A stretch of 64,000 nt of DNA from Asterella californica (GCA_036924285.1 JAYKYS010000010.1:1488001-1552000), one strand, 5' to 3'; positions 11,765 to 23,217 are shown, counted from the first letter of the stretch. A program made the numbers and translations. Notes: a model not told the origin generated them from the letters alone.

Positions 11765-13376
11765 TGTCGTGATGTGAATCAATCACAAAGTGAATAATTC
11801 ATCTCTCAGTTAGAATTTAGTCTCTCTAAGTGAAGTTAAGATCTCAGAGAAGTCGATTCTGGAGGAAGTGAGCACTCAAAAATCTGAAAACACCACGCGT
11901 AGGTCTCGTTGCACTGATCATCGTGGTATGTTCAAAAGTTGCAAACGGAGTTGTAGGCGAAAAGTTACTTGGGGTTCTTCTACAAGATTTCTGATACCGA
12001 GAAATTTACCATAAATCTGTGTGACTTCGAAAAATATGTTTTAGATTTTTCTCATGTAGATTGTAGTATGTAGTATTTGTTTGCATTTTAAAATACACAA
12101 AAAGAGCATGTCTAGAGAAAGTTATGGCACTTCGTGTTAGCAAAGGAAAGACGAAGTACCGTAGTTTTCTACCATATCAACTTAGAAATTGGTCTCTAAA
12201 ACCAGTTGTGAGATCAGCTTCCGTGGTGTACCTGAGAAACTTGTAGGGAGGAGGTCTCCGGATCAAATCCCTTCAGACTCACAACCGGCTTGGAGTAGGC
12301 TGGCCCCTTCGGGAGAATATGAGGGACATCAAGTTGCCTAGGGGCGGGACACTAGATGTCTCTTAAACGTACCGTGAATGCGGGACGCCTCCGTCTACCC
12401 TTGCACTAGTGCTGTCACCTGGTGTGGATACTAGAGGGAGGTTATCACCGGATTTTGCAATGGACCTTATGCTAGAGGACTAAGCTCACCTACGAATTCG
12501 GTTACGGTCCTCTAAGGCCTGGGGTAGCGAGATGGCATCAAAGATACTCCAAGAAAAATCAAGTGAAACTGATACTTGAGGCAATACTTACGGCATCTCG
12601 AAGTTTAAGGGGACTAGAAAACGACAATGGTGATAACTCGGGCTCCACGTGTCAGAACAAGGTGATTCCAGTGGCCAGAGATAGCCGTGGTGGAGTTACT
12701 TCGGGTTGAGGTGCCAAATGCTGACTGTACGATCGGCTCAAGGACCGTCCGTACAGATGAACCTGCAAAGCTTAGTGAAATAGTCTTCTTACATGTAGAT
12801 TTATTATCAGTGATTTATTTTTCTGCTGCCATCTGTTTAGGGCATCTATCCTTGCCAAGTGACACTGAAGGTTACATAGAGTGGAGGAAAACCCAGAAGG
12901 GTGTACTCCATAGAGAGAGAATTCTCATGTAATTGTCGCAGATTGTCGATCAGTGTAGAGTTTACAGTGCGGAGACTATCGAGTAGAGTGGAATGAAGAG
13001 CTAGGAGAGATTTTTACAGAGATTACGTCTGGAGAGAATTTCTGACTGATCAGAGTTTTAACATCGAGGGATCAAGATTAGTAGACAGAGTCGAGTAAAG
13101 AGGAGACCTACAACTTGTACGCACTTTTCTGAAAAGAAGACGAGAAGCTTCTAGGTGAACGCGCTGGTGCTTCACAGGAGCAATTTTCTGATATTCTCAG
13201 TCCTTGACCGTGAGCTTTTCGATCTGCATGATCTGGATTTGAAGATTTACTTGCACATCGTGTGTTTTATCTTGATCGGATCGAAATCATGGTGGTGTGT
13301 TTTCCTGCGGTCTGTATTCTGTGTGTGGTTTTCGCCCTCCTCTTCACGATCGTATCAGAAAACTCTCACCTCGACA
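11765..13376 (+). repeat. Element G 5' LTR
   Basis: The 1612 bp LTR starts TGTCGTGATG and ends CCTCGACA. It carries a tRNA-like fold (12205-12285), the conserved block CCTAGGGGCGGGA (12337-12349) and GATGGCATCA (12531-12540). It is shorter than the 3' LTR mainly because it lacks the 110 bp tandem repeat at 17701-17920 and about 20 bp near its 3' end. Confidence 0.85.
12205..12285 (+). other. tRNA-like module inside LTR
   Basis: GTTGTGAG at the 5' end pairs perfectly with CTCACAAC at the 3' end, like an acceptor stem. GGATCAAATCC resembles the pol III B box GGTTCGANTCC (9 of 11). The total of 81 nt is within tRNA size. The D-arm part is poorly conserved. It could be a SINE-like head captured by the LTR, or a structured RNA signal of the element. 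Confidence 0.45.
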
Positions 13377-13383
13377 TACAGTC

Positions 13384-13400
13384 TGGTGCTTCCACTGAGA
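13384..13400 (+). other. Possible primer-binding site of element G
   Basis: Seven bases after the 5' LTR, TGGTGCTTCCACTGAGA partly matches (about 14 of 17) the complement of a plant tRNA-Gln 3' end. The position is right but the match is weak, and the family assignment of the primer is uncertain. Confidence 0.35.
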
Positions 13401-13415
13401 GGCTTCTTGGGGTGA

Positions 13416-15902
13416 TTGACCGTGAAGTTGAGTTCTAAGACGAAGAAGAAGATGGATCGAAAGCGCGGAAGCGCTACTGCTGCTACTTCTATGGCTGCTG
13501 CATCTACGTCTATTGCAGCACCTTCTATAGCACCTACGACTGCAGCGACATCTACATCTGATCTCAATACAGCTGAGATTTTGAAGACGCTTCCGGCCAT
13601 GGTCCAACAACATCTGATCGTTGGAGGGGGTGAGTTAAAATCCACCAAAGCTTTGCAAGCTATAGTGAATAGATGTGGTAGATTTGAGGGTAGAGATATT
13701 TCTAGATATCTGCATGAGTACCGAGGAGAGATAGAACTGGTTAGAGTTACAGATATAGAAATGATAACCAGTTTTGAGTTAGCTATAATTCCTGAGTTGC
13801 GGGACCAAGTTAGGGATGTACAGAGAAGAAACCTAGGTGTGTGGATGAGTTTCGAGCGATCTCTTCGAGAGGAGTTTCTTGAAGAAGATTCAGAGAGAGT
13901 TACTAAGAGAACGTTTCTAGACTGGGTTGAGCAGCAACCTGGTCATATGATGGGTTTGAATGAGATGTTGAGAGAGTTTGATCGGAGATACCGAGAACTT
14001 TCAACTCTAGAGCGCATAACCTTAGATGCTAGGAGAACAAAACTTTTTTTGCAAGCTATTGATGATGCTACGACAGATCGGTTATGCTTCATGTTGGTTG
14101 ATCGATCCGCTGAGGGAGGAGTTACTATGGATTGAGGAAGAGTCAAGAACGTTGTTGCTGTACTAACAAGACAGAGGTGAGGAAGAGTGACCGTGGGAGG
14201 ACATCCACTTGCAGAAGTGACCTCTCAACCTCATGCTGTTCCTCAAGTACATCTACCTCCTGCTCCTAGACCTGCTGTCTCGGTAGTAGTTTCTTTGATG
14301 CCAGTTGTGTCAGTTCCTGCACAAAGGGCACCGGTTCAAAGACCTGCGGAGAACCATGCACAGCAGAACTAGATCGAAGACCTGATTCGGCAGATGCGAG
14401 AACTGAAGGTGGAGCTAGCTGGATTGCAGAGAGAGCAACCACCGGCGCCGGCTGCTGCACGTCCAGGAGGTACTCCTATTCGCAGATGTATCTGGTGTGA
14501 CAGTCTTGATCATTTTCGAGGAGACTGTCAAGAGCTTACAGCTGCTTTGCAAGATGGTGTGGTTCGCTACTAGAACGGTAGGTTGCACCTTTCTTCGACT
14601 GGAGAACCGCTGAACACGTAGTTTGGACGAAGGGGTATGAGAAGTCTGTCTCAGATTGCCGCGGCTGCAACTGTAAATGCATTGATGACACCACAGGTAA
14701 ATTCTGATGTATATGCCGGACACATTGAAGTTTCTTCTAGTACTACGTTGCTAGATAAGACTGTTGAGAAGAAAAATGCTCAAGTTCCTTCTGAAATACT
14801 GAAGAGAGGAGCTGAGATTATCCGTAGGATCACAGGGTGAGATGATCCTGTTGACGTTGCGTCTATCAAAGTATTCTTGGACCTTGATAGACACGTTCAC
14901 TGACAAGATGCTTCTGTGGAGGAAAAGAGGCGGCGAGAAGCCTCTGAACTTGATACTGGAGTTCCAGAAGAGACTGGGGACAGACGAAGAGTCACAAGGA
15001 GGCGAGCAGCTCCTCAAGAAGACATCTCGTCTACTTCTGCAGCTCCTCCACCTGCACCAGGTCTGATGGAGGACGTGCAGAGATCCCAACAGGAACCAAC
15101 GACTGCTGGTAGACGGTTTACTACCCAAGAGAAAGAAAAAGGACCAGCTTACAAGTTGACAGCAGACATAGAAACTTCTACTGATCTGAAGAGCATCTTG
15201 GAGCAGATGATACTTGACGCACGAATCGAGTTTTCTCTTCGAGAGGTTCTTGGTATTGTGAAAAGAGAGTTTCACGAATTGATCATCGACGTCATCAAGC
15301 GTATGAGACAGGTGATGTCCGAACAAATAGAAAGTCAGATGATAGATACAGTAGGAGCTTCTATTAATGATGCAAAATTCAGGAAGGTGCATTTTCAGGA
15401 GGCTGATGATACAGAGTACCAGCAAGAAGCGTTGGTTGCTGATACCAACACTGCTGAATTTGAGGATGAAGAAGCTGACGACGAGAGTCAAGCTACTGAT
15501 AGTGACTTCAGGAAGAGACACTGGGCTCGTGCTACGACTGCTACACGAGTGCGCCTTGGAAGTCTTAAACCTGTTGTTGATTTGGTTGATCACGGTTCGG
15601 AGATCAACATCATGTCACATGAGATATACGAGAGAGGTCAGTGGTCTATCGAACTGAACCATGGTTGAGTGCTACGGACTGCAAACAACCAGAAAGGTGA
15701 GCTATTCAACGCTTGTCGTAACGTGAAGGTGCAGATAGGTGATGTGGATGTAGATCAGCACTTCTTCGTGCAATCTTCTGCTTCATATCCTGTGATTCTT
15801 GGTCAGTCTTATATCACTGCGGTTCGAATGGAGACCAAGGTGATGGATGACGGATCTCATAATGTTAGGATTTGTAGTCCAGATGATAGAGGTTCTGTGT
15901 AG
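13416..15902 (+). pseudogene. Element G gag-protease
   Basis: A single frame covers the whole interval but is broken by about nine stops, including 14133-14135, 14370-14372, 14571-14573, 14838-14840 and 15666-15668. Nearly all are one transition away from Gln, Arg or Trp codons. Order: Ala/Thr-rich N-terminus, capsid-like motif (FELAIIPELRDQV, RVTKRTFLDW), Pro-rich spacer, zinc knuckle CIWCDSLDHFRGDC (about 14491-14532), acidic linker, and an aspartic protease with active-site motif VDHGSEINIMS (about 15580) and a later YPVILGQ flap-distal motif. The usual D-T/S-G is replaced by D-H-G, as in elements E and F. Gag and protease build and mature the particle. Confidence 0.85.
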
Positions 15903-16956
15903 TTTCTGACCGTTCGTACGAATCATGAACGAAACAGACAGACTTTGAGAGACTCTCCTATCTGTAGGGACAAGGGTTTTCAGAAACCACTCTTGTAGGA
16001 CGGGATACCAAGAGTGAAGGATCTACTGCTACTATGATCCCGCTTGAGCAACCTTTGAGATCACGAGAGGTTGACGAAGAGGTTGCCCAAGATTTAGAAA
16101 ATAGTTATACAGTACATAGTTGGAAATCTAGTTTGATGACTTTCAGTTCTGATGATTGGAGTGAGTTCATGCGAATAGAGGATCTGACTAAGAAGAGTAG
16201 AAGGCAGATGGAAAAATATGCAGAAAATCTGCACTGTACAGGAGTTCTGAATAAAGGTGAGATGATTTTTGATGTTTACGAGGAGTTTGTAGGTGTACAG
16301 TCTTTTGTTCGTTGGCTGGATGATGTAGATAGGTTGATGGAGCAGATGGGAGGAAGGGTGGTGATCCTCATCCACTCGTAAAGTCTATGAGGAGGTCATC
16401 TCGTGCTTACAGTCTCATCCTCATCCGAGACTGGAGAGTGGATGGAAGGATGCAATCTGCTGGTGTGGCTCTCGTGAAGAAGCACATGTTCACACCAAAT
16501 ACAAAACTGTAGCGAAGAAGGTGAAACCAATGACGACCCAGTTATCTTTTGATTCACAGCAGCAGATGGAGTTAGCGGCCACTGAACTTGTACTGAGAGA
16601 TCCTAAACAAATAGGACACGAGTTTACTCAAGAGACACTCGAGCAGCTCCAGATAGGAGGGGGTGGCTTCTTGACTGAAGTGGAGAAATGAGCTTTTGAG
16701 CAAATGATAATTAGCCATGGTAAGGTATTTTCTTTCTCAGCTGGAGAGATTGGTCATGTGGATCCTAGTGTGATAGCTCCGATGATTATCTTCACTGTTC
16801 CTCACGTACCTTGGGACTTGAAGCCGATTCCAGTCCCTCGTGTCTTGCTACCGAAGGTGATTGACTTACTGAAGGAGAGTGATGATAATGAAGAGCAGAT
16901 AGAAGGATGAAGAGGTTGGCACATGCCAGAGGATGTGCAGGTTTAGAGGGGATGGA
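15903..16956 (+). pseudogene. Element G pol remnant (reverse transcriptase N-terminus) and polypurine tract
   Basis: After protease comes the linker region (open from 16034 to 16381). The N-terminal part of reverse transcriptase follows, with motifs FTVPHVPWDLKPIPVPR and KVIDLLKE near 16790-16880. The catalytic core, RNase H and integrase are missing; the sequence passes within 45 bp to the polypurine tract 16942-16956. The equivalent motifs occur at 42526-42864 (E) and 63177-63270 (F), where the core follows. This is an internal deletion rather than random decay. Confidence 0.8.
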
Positions 16957-17397
16957 TGTCGTGATGTGAATCATATCACATAGTCAATAATTCACCTCTC
17001 AGTTAGAAGTTAGTCTCTCTAAGTGAAGTTAAGACCTCAGAGAAGTCAATTCTGGAGGGAGTGAGCATTCAAAAATCAGAAAAATTCACGGCGTACGTCT
17101 CGTCGCGCTGACCACCGTGGTATGTTCAAAAGTTGCAAAAGGAGTTGTAGGCGAAAAGTTACTTGGGGTTCTTCTACAAGATTCTGATACCGAGAAATTT
17201 ACCATAAATCTGAGTGACTTCGAAAAATATGTTTTAGATTTTTCTCATGTAGATTGTAGTATCTAGTATTTTTTTGCATTTTGAAATGCACAAAAAGAGC
17301 ATGTCTAGAGAAAGTTATGGCACTTCGTGTTAGCAAAGGAAAGACGAAATATCATAGTTTTCTAGCATATCAACTTAGAAACTTGTCTCTAAAACTA

Positions 17398-17478
17398 GTT
17401 GTGAGATCAACTTCCGTGGTGTAGCTGAGAAACTTGTAGAGAGGAGGTCTTCGGATCAAATCCCTTCAGATTCACAAC
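17398..17478 (+). other. tRNA-like module inside LTR (second copy)
   Basis: This is the same 81-nt fold as at 12205. The terminal stem survives with a single G-U substitution, and the B-box-like GGATCAAATCC is unchanged. Confidence 0.45.
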
Positions 17479-17700
17479 CGGTTTGGAGTAGACTGGCCCC
17501 TTCGGGAGAATATGAGGAGCACCAAGTTGCCTAGGGGCGGGACACTAGATGTCCCTTAAACGTAGCGTGAATGCGAGACGCCTCCGTCTACCCTTGCACT
17601 AGTGCTGTCACCTAGTGTGGATACTAGAGGGAGGTTATCACCAGATTTCGAAATGGATCCTATGCTAGAGGACTAAGCTCGTCTTTGGGTTGTTGAGATC

Positions 17701-17920
17701 ACTAGTACGAATTAGGTTGCAGCCCTCTAAGTCCTTGGGTAGCGAGATGGCATCAAAGATATTCCAAGTCGGTACCAAATCTTTTGTAGAAAAATGTAGA
17801 GCTCGGGGTCACTAGTACGAATTAGGTTGCGGCTCTCAAAGTCCTGGGGTAGCGAGATGGCATCAAAGATACTCCAAGTCGGTACCAAATCTTTTGTAGA
17901 AAAATGTAGAGCTCTATATA
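17701..17920 (+). repeat. 110 bp tandem duplication in G 3' LTR
   Basis: Two copies begin ACTAGTACGAATTAGGTTGC at 17701 and 17811. Each contains GATGGCATCAAAGAT and a run ending AAAATGTAGAGCTC. The 5' LTR has no such duplication, so it arose after insertion or by slippage during reverse transcription. Confidence 0.8.
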
Positions 17921-18793
17921 TTATTCACTTGGGTCAAAAAATCAAGTGAAACTGATACTTGAGGCAATACTTATGGCATTTTGAAATTTAAGAGGGCTGG
18001 AAAATGATAATGGTGATAACTCGGACTACACGTGTCAAAACGAGGTGATTCCGGTGGCCAGAGGTAGCCGTGGTGAAGTTATTTCGGGTGGAGGTGTCAA
18101 ATGCTGACTGTAGGACCGACTCAATAGCTGTCGTACAGATGAACCTGTGAAGCTTAGTGAAATAGTCTTCTTACGTGTAGATTTATTATCAGTGATTTAT
18201 TTTTCTGCTGCCATCTGTTTATGGCGTCTTTTACCCCTGCCAAGTGACACCGAAGGTTACATAGGGTGGAAGAAAACCCAGAGGGATGTACTCCAGAGAG
18301 AGAGAATTCTCATGTAATTGTCGCAGATTGTCGATCATCGAGCAGTGTAGAGTTTACCGTGTGGAGACTATCGAGTAGAGTGAACTAAAGAGCTAGGAGA
18401 GATTTTTACAGAGACTACATCTGGAGAGAATTTCTGACTGATCAGAGTTTTGACATCGAGGGACTGAGATTAGTAGATAAAGTCGAGTAGAGAGGAGATC
18501 TACAACTTGTACGCACTTTTCTGAAAAGAAGACGGGAAGCTTCTAGGTGAACGCGCTGGTGCTTCACATGAGCAGTTTTCTGATATTCTGAGTCCTTGAG
18601 CGTGAGCTTTTCAATCTGCATGATCTGGAGTTGAAGATTTACTTGCACGCCGTGTGTTTTATCTTGGCCGGATCGAAATCGTGGTGGTGTGTTTTCTTGC
18701 GGTCCGTATTCCGTGTGTGGTTTTTGCCCTCCTCTTCACAACCGTATCACAGCTAGAAGGTTCCGCCCTTCCCAGAAAACTCTCGCCTCGACA

Positions 18794-19900
18794 CGGAAAG
18801 AGTGAAGTTCTTTGCACTTAACCATATCTCTTCGCACACTTGAAGTTTCAAGTCTTGTCTCGGTGCTTGTTTACCTGCTTTGTGTATCGTTGTTGCGCGT
18901 TCTCGAGGTTCTTCTTTACTTGTTCCTCGCGCCGCTGCATTTCCGCCACCAACTCTTCAGCTGATGTTTGCCGAGTTCTTGGTCGTGCCGATGTAGAACT
19001 CCTTACAAGAGTCAAGTCAAGAGGCCCTTCTGGCTCACTTCTGTAAGCCAGCATGAAAGACGATTCACTGATCGTTGAATGCTTCTTGAAATTGTAGCAA
19101 TACTCCGCAAGACTAAGCCACTCCGCCCAATCACTTTGATCGGCATTCACATAATTTCTCAAGTATTGGTTCAGAAATCGAGTTAACTCGTTCCGTTTGT
19201 CCATCTATTTCGGGATGAAAAGCTGTACTGAATTTTAACTTAGTTCTCAACTTTTGAAACAAGTGTTTCCAAAAGACACTTGTGAACTTAGAGTCTCGAT
19301 CTCAAATAATACTCCAGGGCAATCCATGTGAACGCCACCAAGTATCTAGGAACAATCGAGAAGTCGTGAATGTTGTTGCAGTATCCAAGGTCGGTGCAAA
19401 CTTCGCTAGTTTGCTAAACCGGTCAACTATCACAGAGATTACATTGTATCCGTTTGAGTCAAGCAGAGATGTGATGAAGTCCATGCTAATGCTTTCTCAA
19501 GGTCTGGCTGGAATCGGCAAAGGATGAAGCAACCCCTGTTTCTTCTCATAAGAAACGCGGTTCGCCTGACATGTTACGCATGTTTTCATAAAGTGGGCGA
19601 CGTTGTCTTTCATGTGGAATCAATAAAACTTTTTAGCTACCACTGCTAAAGTGGACTTTTCTCCTTTATGATCTGATAAGGACGCATCATGACATTCTTT
19701 GAGTAACTTAGTCCTAAGTCTTCCTTGTTTCACATAAACCCGACTTTGCTTGAACATTAGTAAGCCATGTCTCAGCTGCATGTTCTGCAACTTCACTCCT
19801 TGCTTGAGCTGTTCCAGGTACCCTTTCGCTTGGTCATTGCACATGTAACCTTCACGTATTCGTCTCTCCAAGTCTGACTCCTTAGGATACATAGTTCACA
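18794..19900 (-). pseudogene. Element C integrase (zinc finger and core)
   Basis: Minus-strand frames at 19892-19620, 19484-19302 and 19204-18848 read as a chromovirus integrase. They include the HHCC region ending CVTCQ, the core start MDFITSLL with Asp, a second Asp region after LPWSII, and an FSTAFHPEIDGQTER motif carrying the catalytic Glu. The helical segment EYCYNFKKHSTISESSF follows. Stops and frame changes separate the pieces. The protein continues at 11764 beyond the inserted element G. Confidence 0.85.
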
Positions 19901-21097
19901 AAATCTGTGTGGAAGATATTGTTCCTTGCGACTCAAGGCGTCAAGAACCACATTTGTCCTGTCCCGCTTTGTGGATTAATTTCACATTCATGAGCGCCAA
20001 GAAATCATGCCACCGCAGTTGCTTTGGCGTCATCCGATCTTATGTCTCAAAGTATTTGAGCGAAACATTATCAGTATACACTTGGATTTTGTGAAGTCCC
20101 AAGTAATGCCGCCATTTCCTCAAGCAATGAACCACTGCAAACAGTTCTTTCTCATGAGTCGGCCATCGACTCTCCGTCCCAGATAACTTCTTGCTTTCGT
20201 ATGCTATAAGTTTTCCATCCTGCACCAACACTCCGTCAATCGCATAGTCGCTCGCGTTCGTGTGCACCTCGAATGGTTTGTCGAACTCTGCCAGCTTCAA
20301 AATTGGCGTCTTTGACAAAATAGATTTGATCGTCTGCAATGCATCATCCACCTCCTTGGTCCAACTTACTTGTGCGTCTTTTCTCATCCAATCCGTCAGC
20401 GGCTTCATGAAAACTCTTTCACATACTTGCGATAGAACTGCGCCAATCTTAAGAATCGCCGCATCCCCTTCAATGTAGTCAGAGACTTCCAAGTCGCAAT
20501 CACGTCCACCTTCTGCATATTCGAGCCGACTCCTTGCACTAATGACATCTCCCAAGAAGTTAATACGTTCCAAACCAAACTCAATCTTGTCAATGTTGAC
20601 AAATAGCTTATGCTCCCGTAGCTTCGTCAACACCGTCCTTAGCTGCTCCGCGTGCGACTCTAAGATTTTGGAGTAGATCAAGATGTCATCGATGTAAACG
20701 ATGACAAACTCATCCATCTCCTCGTGAAAAATTATGTTCATCAATGTAGTGAACGTCGAAGGGGGTTGCAGAGTCCAAATGGCATCATAACAAATTCAAA
20801 CGATCCGTATCTTGTTCGACAAGCGGTCTTCTCAACATCTAGATCAGCTATCCGAATCTGATAATATCCTGACTTCAAGTCGATCCTACTGAAGTACTTT
20901 GCGTCCGTTAGTCTATCAAAGAAGTCGTCTATCATTGGCAAAGGATAATTATTCTTCATCGTCATCTTATTGAGTGCACGATAATCTACGCATAGTCGTA
21001 ACTTCCCATCCTTCTTCTTTGCAAAAAGAACTGGGGCTCCATAAGGTGACTTACTGGTTCGAATATATCCCCGTGTTAATAGCTCACCGAGTTGCCT
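19901..21097 (-). pseudogene. Element C reverse transcriptase and RNase H
   Basis: Minus-strand reading gives reverse transcriptase motifs: [48 protein letters not shown] and the active site VYIDDILIYS (about 20680-20710). These are followed by the RNase H region (FDKPFEVHTNASDYAIDGVL, where the first Asp position reads Asn in HTNASD; later HEKELFAVV and YTDNVSLKYF). A stop near 21098 and a one-base shift near 20745 break it. The enzyme copies element RNA into cDNA. Confidence 0.87.
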
Positions 21098-21739
21098 TTA
21101 CAACTCAAGGAGTTCCACCTGATTGAGTCGGTAAGAGGCTTTGGAAGGTGGTTCTGATCCTGGTAAGACCTCAATCTTGTGATCCACCACCCGCCTTGGA
21201 GGTAACTCAGCAGGTAACTCATCCGTCAAGACATCCTCAAACTCCTTAATCACTTCACGAAGCACCTTCTGAAGTTTAGTCGTATCTCCTAATGTTTCCT
21301 CTTGTCCGCCACCAACCATCAAATCTGCAACCCGCATCAAACACAGGACTCCGTCGTTGAAGTCCATCTGTCTGTCTTTGATCAAATTCATTGCAAAGTC
21401 GTCAATTTTCCGCGTCTTTCGGATTAGCCTCACTCCCAGCTTCCGCCTTTTAACTCCAACATTCAACCTTAAAGGTTTCTGCCCAAGTTCCACTTCAAAC
21501 CTGTCCAAGAAAGTGTTTCCCAATACCGCATGGATATCATCCATCTCGCGCACCGTGAAGTTCTTTGTGGACTCCAACTTCTCACACGCAAATCGTATGT
21601 CCAAGGTCACTTCAGAAGTTTGATACGTCTTGCCCTTGGCAAAGCGCACTTGAATAGGCTTATCTGCCTTGGAGGTAGACAAGCCCAACTTCTTCACCAA
21701 CTTTGGACTTACGAAGGAGTGAGTCGCTCCTGTGTCCAC
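21098..21739 (-). pseudogene. Element C aspartic protease and linker to RT
   Basis: The 213-codon minus-strand frame starts at the canonical retropepsin motif MDTGATHSFVS. It continues with AVLGNTFLDRF (the second protease motif) and ends in the linker that leads into reverse transcriptase. Unlike elements E, F and G, the active site is the standard D-T-G. The frame upstream is open except for a TAG at about 21774, so the original ORF was a gag-pol fusion. Confidence 0.87.
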
Positions 21740-22660
21740 AAGAAAAGTAACATCACGGTTAGCAACTTTGGCTTATAGAAACATCAGTTCCGGTGTCTTC
21801 TTCGTGGTTCGCAAGATCACAGTCATTTGGCCCTCCAACAAGTCCTTTGCAACAAATGCATTCATGCTACAATTACTAACCGTAGGTTTCGTGCACCCCT
21901 TAGCAATATGATCCGCCTCGTCACAATTGTAGCAAGTAAACTTAGCACCATTGCCCTTCTGAGGTGTTTGCCCTTTAGGTTTTGTTCTTGTTTGCTGCCG
22001 CTTTGCTGTCGGGACAGAAGAATCTGTCTGATCCTTCTCACCTCCATCCCACTATCGCTTCAAGCCCTTGTTCTTCTTCTGAAACTTGTCTGTGCTGCGT
22101 GGTTCAAAAGGTTTCTGTTGCTGTATTTTGTCGTCCGCAATTCGCTCCGCTAGCTTCAAGAGTTCGGCACTTGTCTCAGGTAGCTCCAGCATCCGGAAGA
22201 GAGCCTTCTCCGAGCTAGACTTGAGTCCTCTAATAAATATACATATTTTGGTCTCCTCAATTCACTTGGAGAAAGAATCCAGCTTGGCAATGAACTCATG
22301 TACATAAGCACTTAAGGTCCCCATCTGCTTCAGCCTAACTAGCTCGACACCATCCCGAATCCTTTGATACTCCGGAGTGAATCGTCCCGCGAGCAACTCC
22401 TTGAACTCTTTCTAACCAAGCACCGAGATGGTCAAGGTATGCTCATCCCTGTATGCAGTCCATCTGAGAAGCGCATGATCCTTGAGGAACGTAACCGACG
22501 CTCTCACCTTGTCTGACTCTTGAGTCTGTTGCGTCTCAAAGTATAGATCCAGCTCAGTTAAGAAATTCTTAATCTTGCGAGCCCGTCCTATATCTGAAAA
22601 TAGGGTCGGCAAATTCATCTTACAAAGCTTTCTGGTAGACGAAGAACTCCCTTGGCCTGC
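21740..22660 (-). pseudogene. Element C gag
   Basis: Minus-strand Gag includes the capsid region (FLTELDLYFETQQTQ, LLRWTAYRDEH, LLAGRFTPEYQRIRD, YVHEFIAKLDSF) and one zinc knuckle CYNCDEADHIAKGC near 21900-21940. Stops lie at about 22412, 22270 and 22050, each replacing a likely Gln or Trp codon. The order gag, protease, RT, RNase H, integrase, chromodomain on one strand makes C a chromovirus-type Ty3/gypsy element. Confidence 0.82.
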
Positions 22661-23072
22661 CTCAAGCTCAACGATTGTTTATCCCTGGAAACCATACCCT
22701 CCTACATGGTCTTCATCATCTTGATGAGTTTCGCATACATGGCTCCTTGACTTTCTGTGCCTGAATCGTTGGACACCGTTGACAAGACTCCATCTTGTTG
22801 CACCGATGTCGTAGTTGGTACTAGGCTTCCTTGACGTTGGGGCGAAGTTGGTCGGTTATCGTCCCTTGACTATGTCTCGGGGTTAGCTCGAGTCGATCTG
22901 GTCCCGGTGTCAGCTGTCGCTCGTCTCTTGGTCTTCCTCTTGGAACTCTGTCATATGTCGGTCATCGCTCCAAATATTCACTTGGAAACGTTGATCCGCT
23001 TTGTGTCTCGTGTCCCTCCTCAAGCGTCCAGCCTTCAACCGCTATCTCAAGTTCTCGCTCATCGAAGCATCG
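22661..23072 (-). other. Element C 5' leader
   Basis: This lies between the primer-binding site and gag on the minus strand. No convincing coding frame is seen. Confidence 0.5.
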
Positions 23073-23084
23073 GCTCTGATATCA
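23073..23084 (-). other. Primer-binding site of element C (initiator tRNA-Met)
   Basis: On the minus strand TGATATCAGAGC differs by one base from TGGTATCAGAGC, the complement of the plant initiator tRNA-Met 3' end. It lies five bases inside the LTR end, as expected. Confidence 0.75.
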
Positions 23085-23217
23085 CTTTTTGCGCACCTAC
23101 CCCCTTGTTGCGCCAGCGGAAGCTCTTGCTGAGTAGGTCACGAAATTTGCACCACTAACTTGCAAACCACATCACAAGTTAGCGTCCATGCACCACTAAC
23201 CTTAACTCAGTTTGGTC

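Larger units (their letters stand above)
11765..18793 (+). mobile_element. Element G: gag/protease-only LTR retrotransposon nested in C
   Basis: The element has two LTRs (11765-13376 and 16957-18793), both beginning TGTCG and ending CGACA. A gag-protease frame and a polypurine tract are present, but pol stops within the first part of reverse transcriptase. It interrupts the integrase of C: the two halves join across it, and CGG lies at both borders (11762-11764 and 18794-18796), compatible with a short target duplication. It retains ends and gag but lacks reverse transcriptase core, RNase H and integrase, so it would have depended on a helper element. Confidence 0.88.
16957..18793 (+). repeat. 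Element G 3' LTR
   Basis: The 1837 bp LTR begins TGTCGTGATG and ends CCTCGACA. It holds the second tRNA-like fold (17398-17478; GTTGTGAG pairs with TTCACAAC with one G-U), CCTAGGGGCGGGA at 17530, and a two-copy 110 bp tandem repeat at 17701-17920. Confidence 0.85.
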
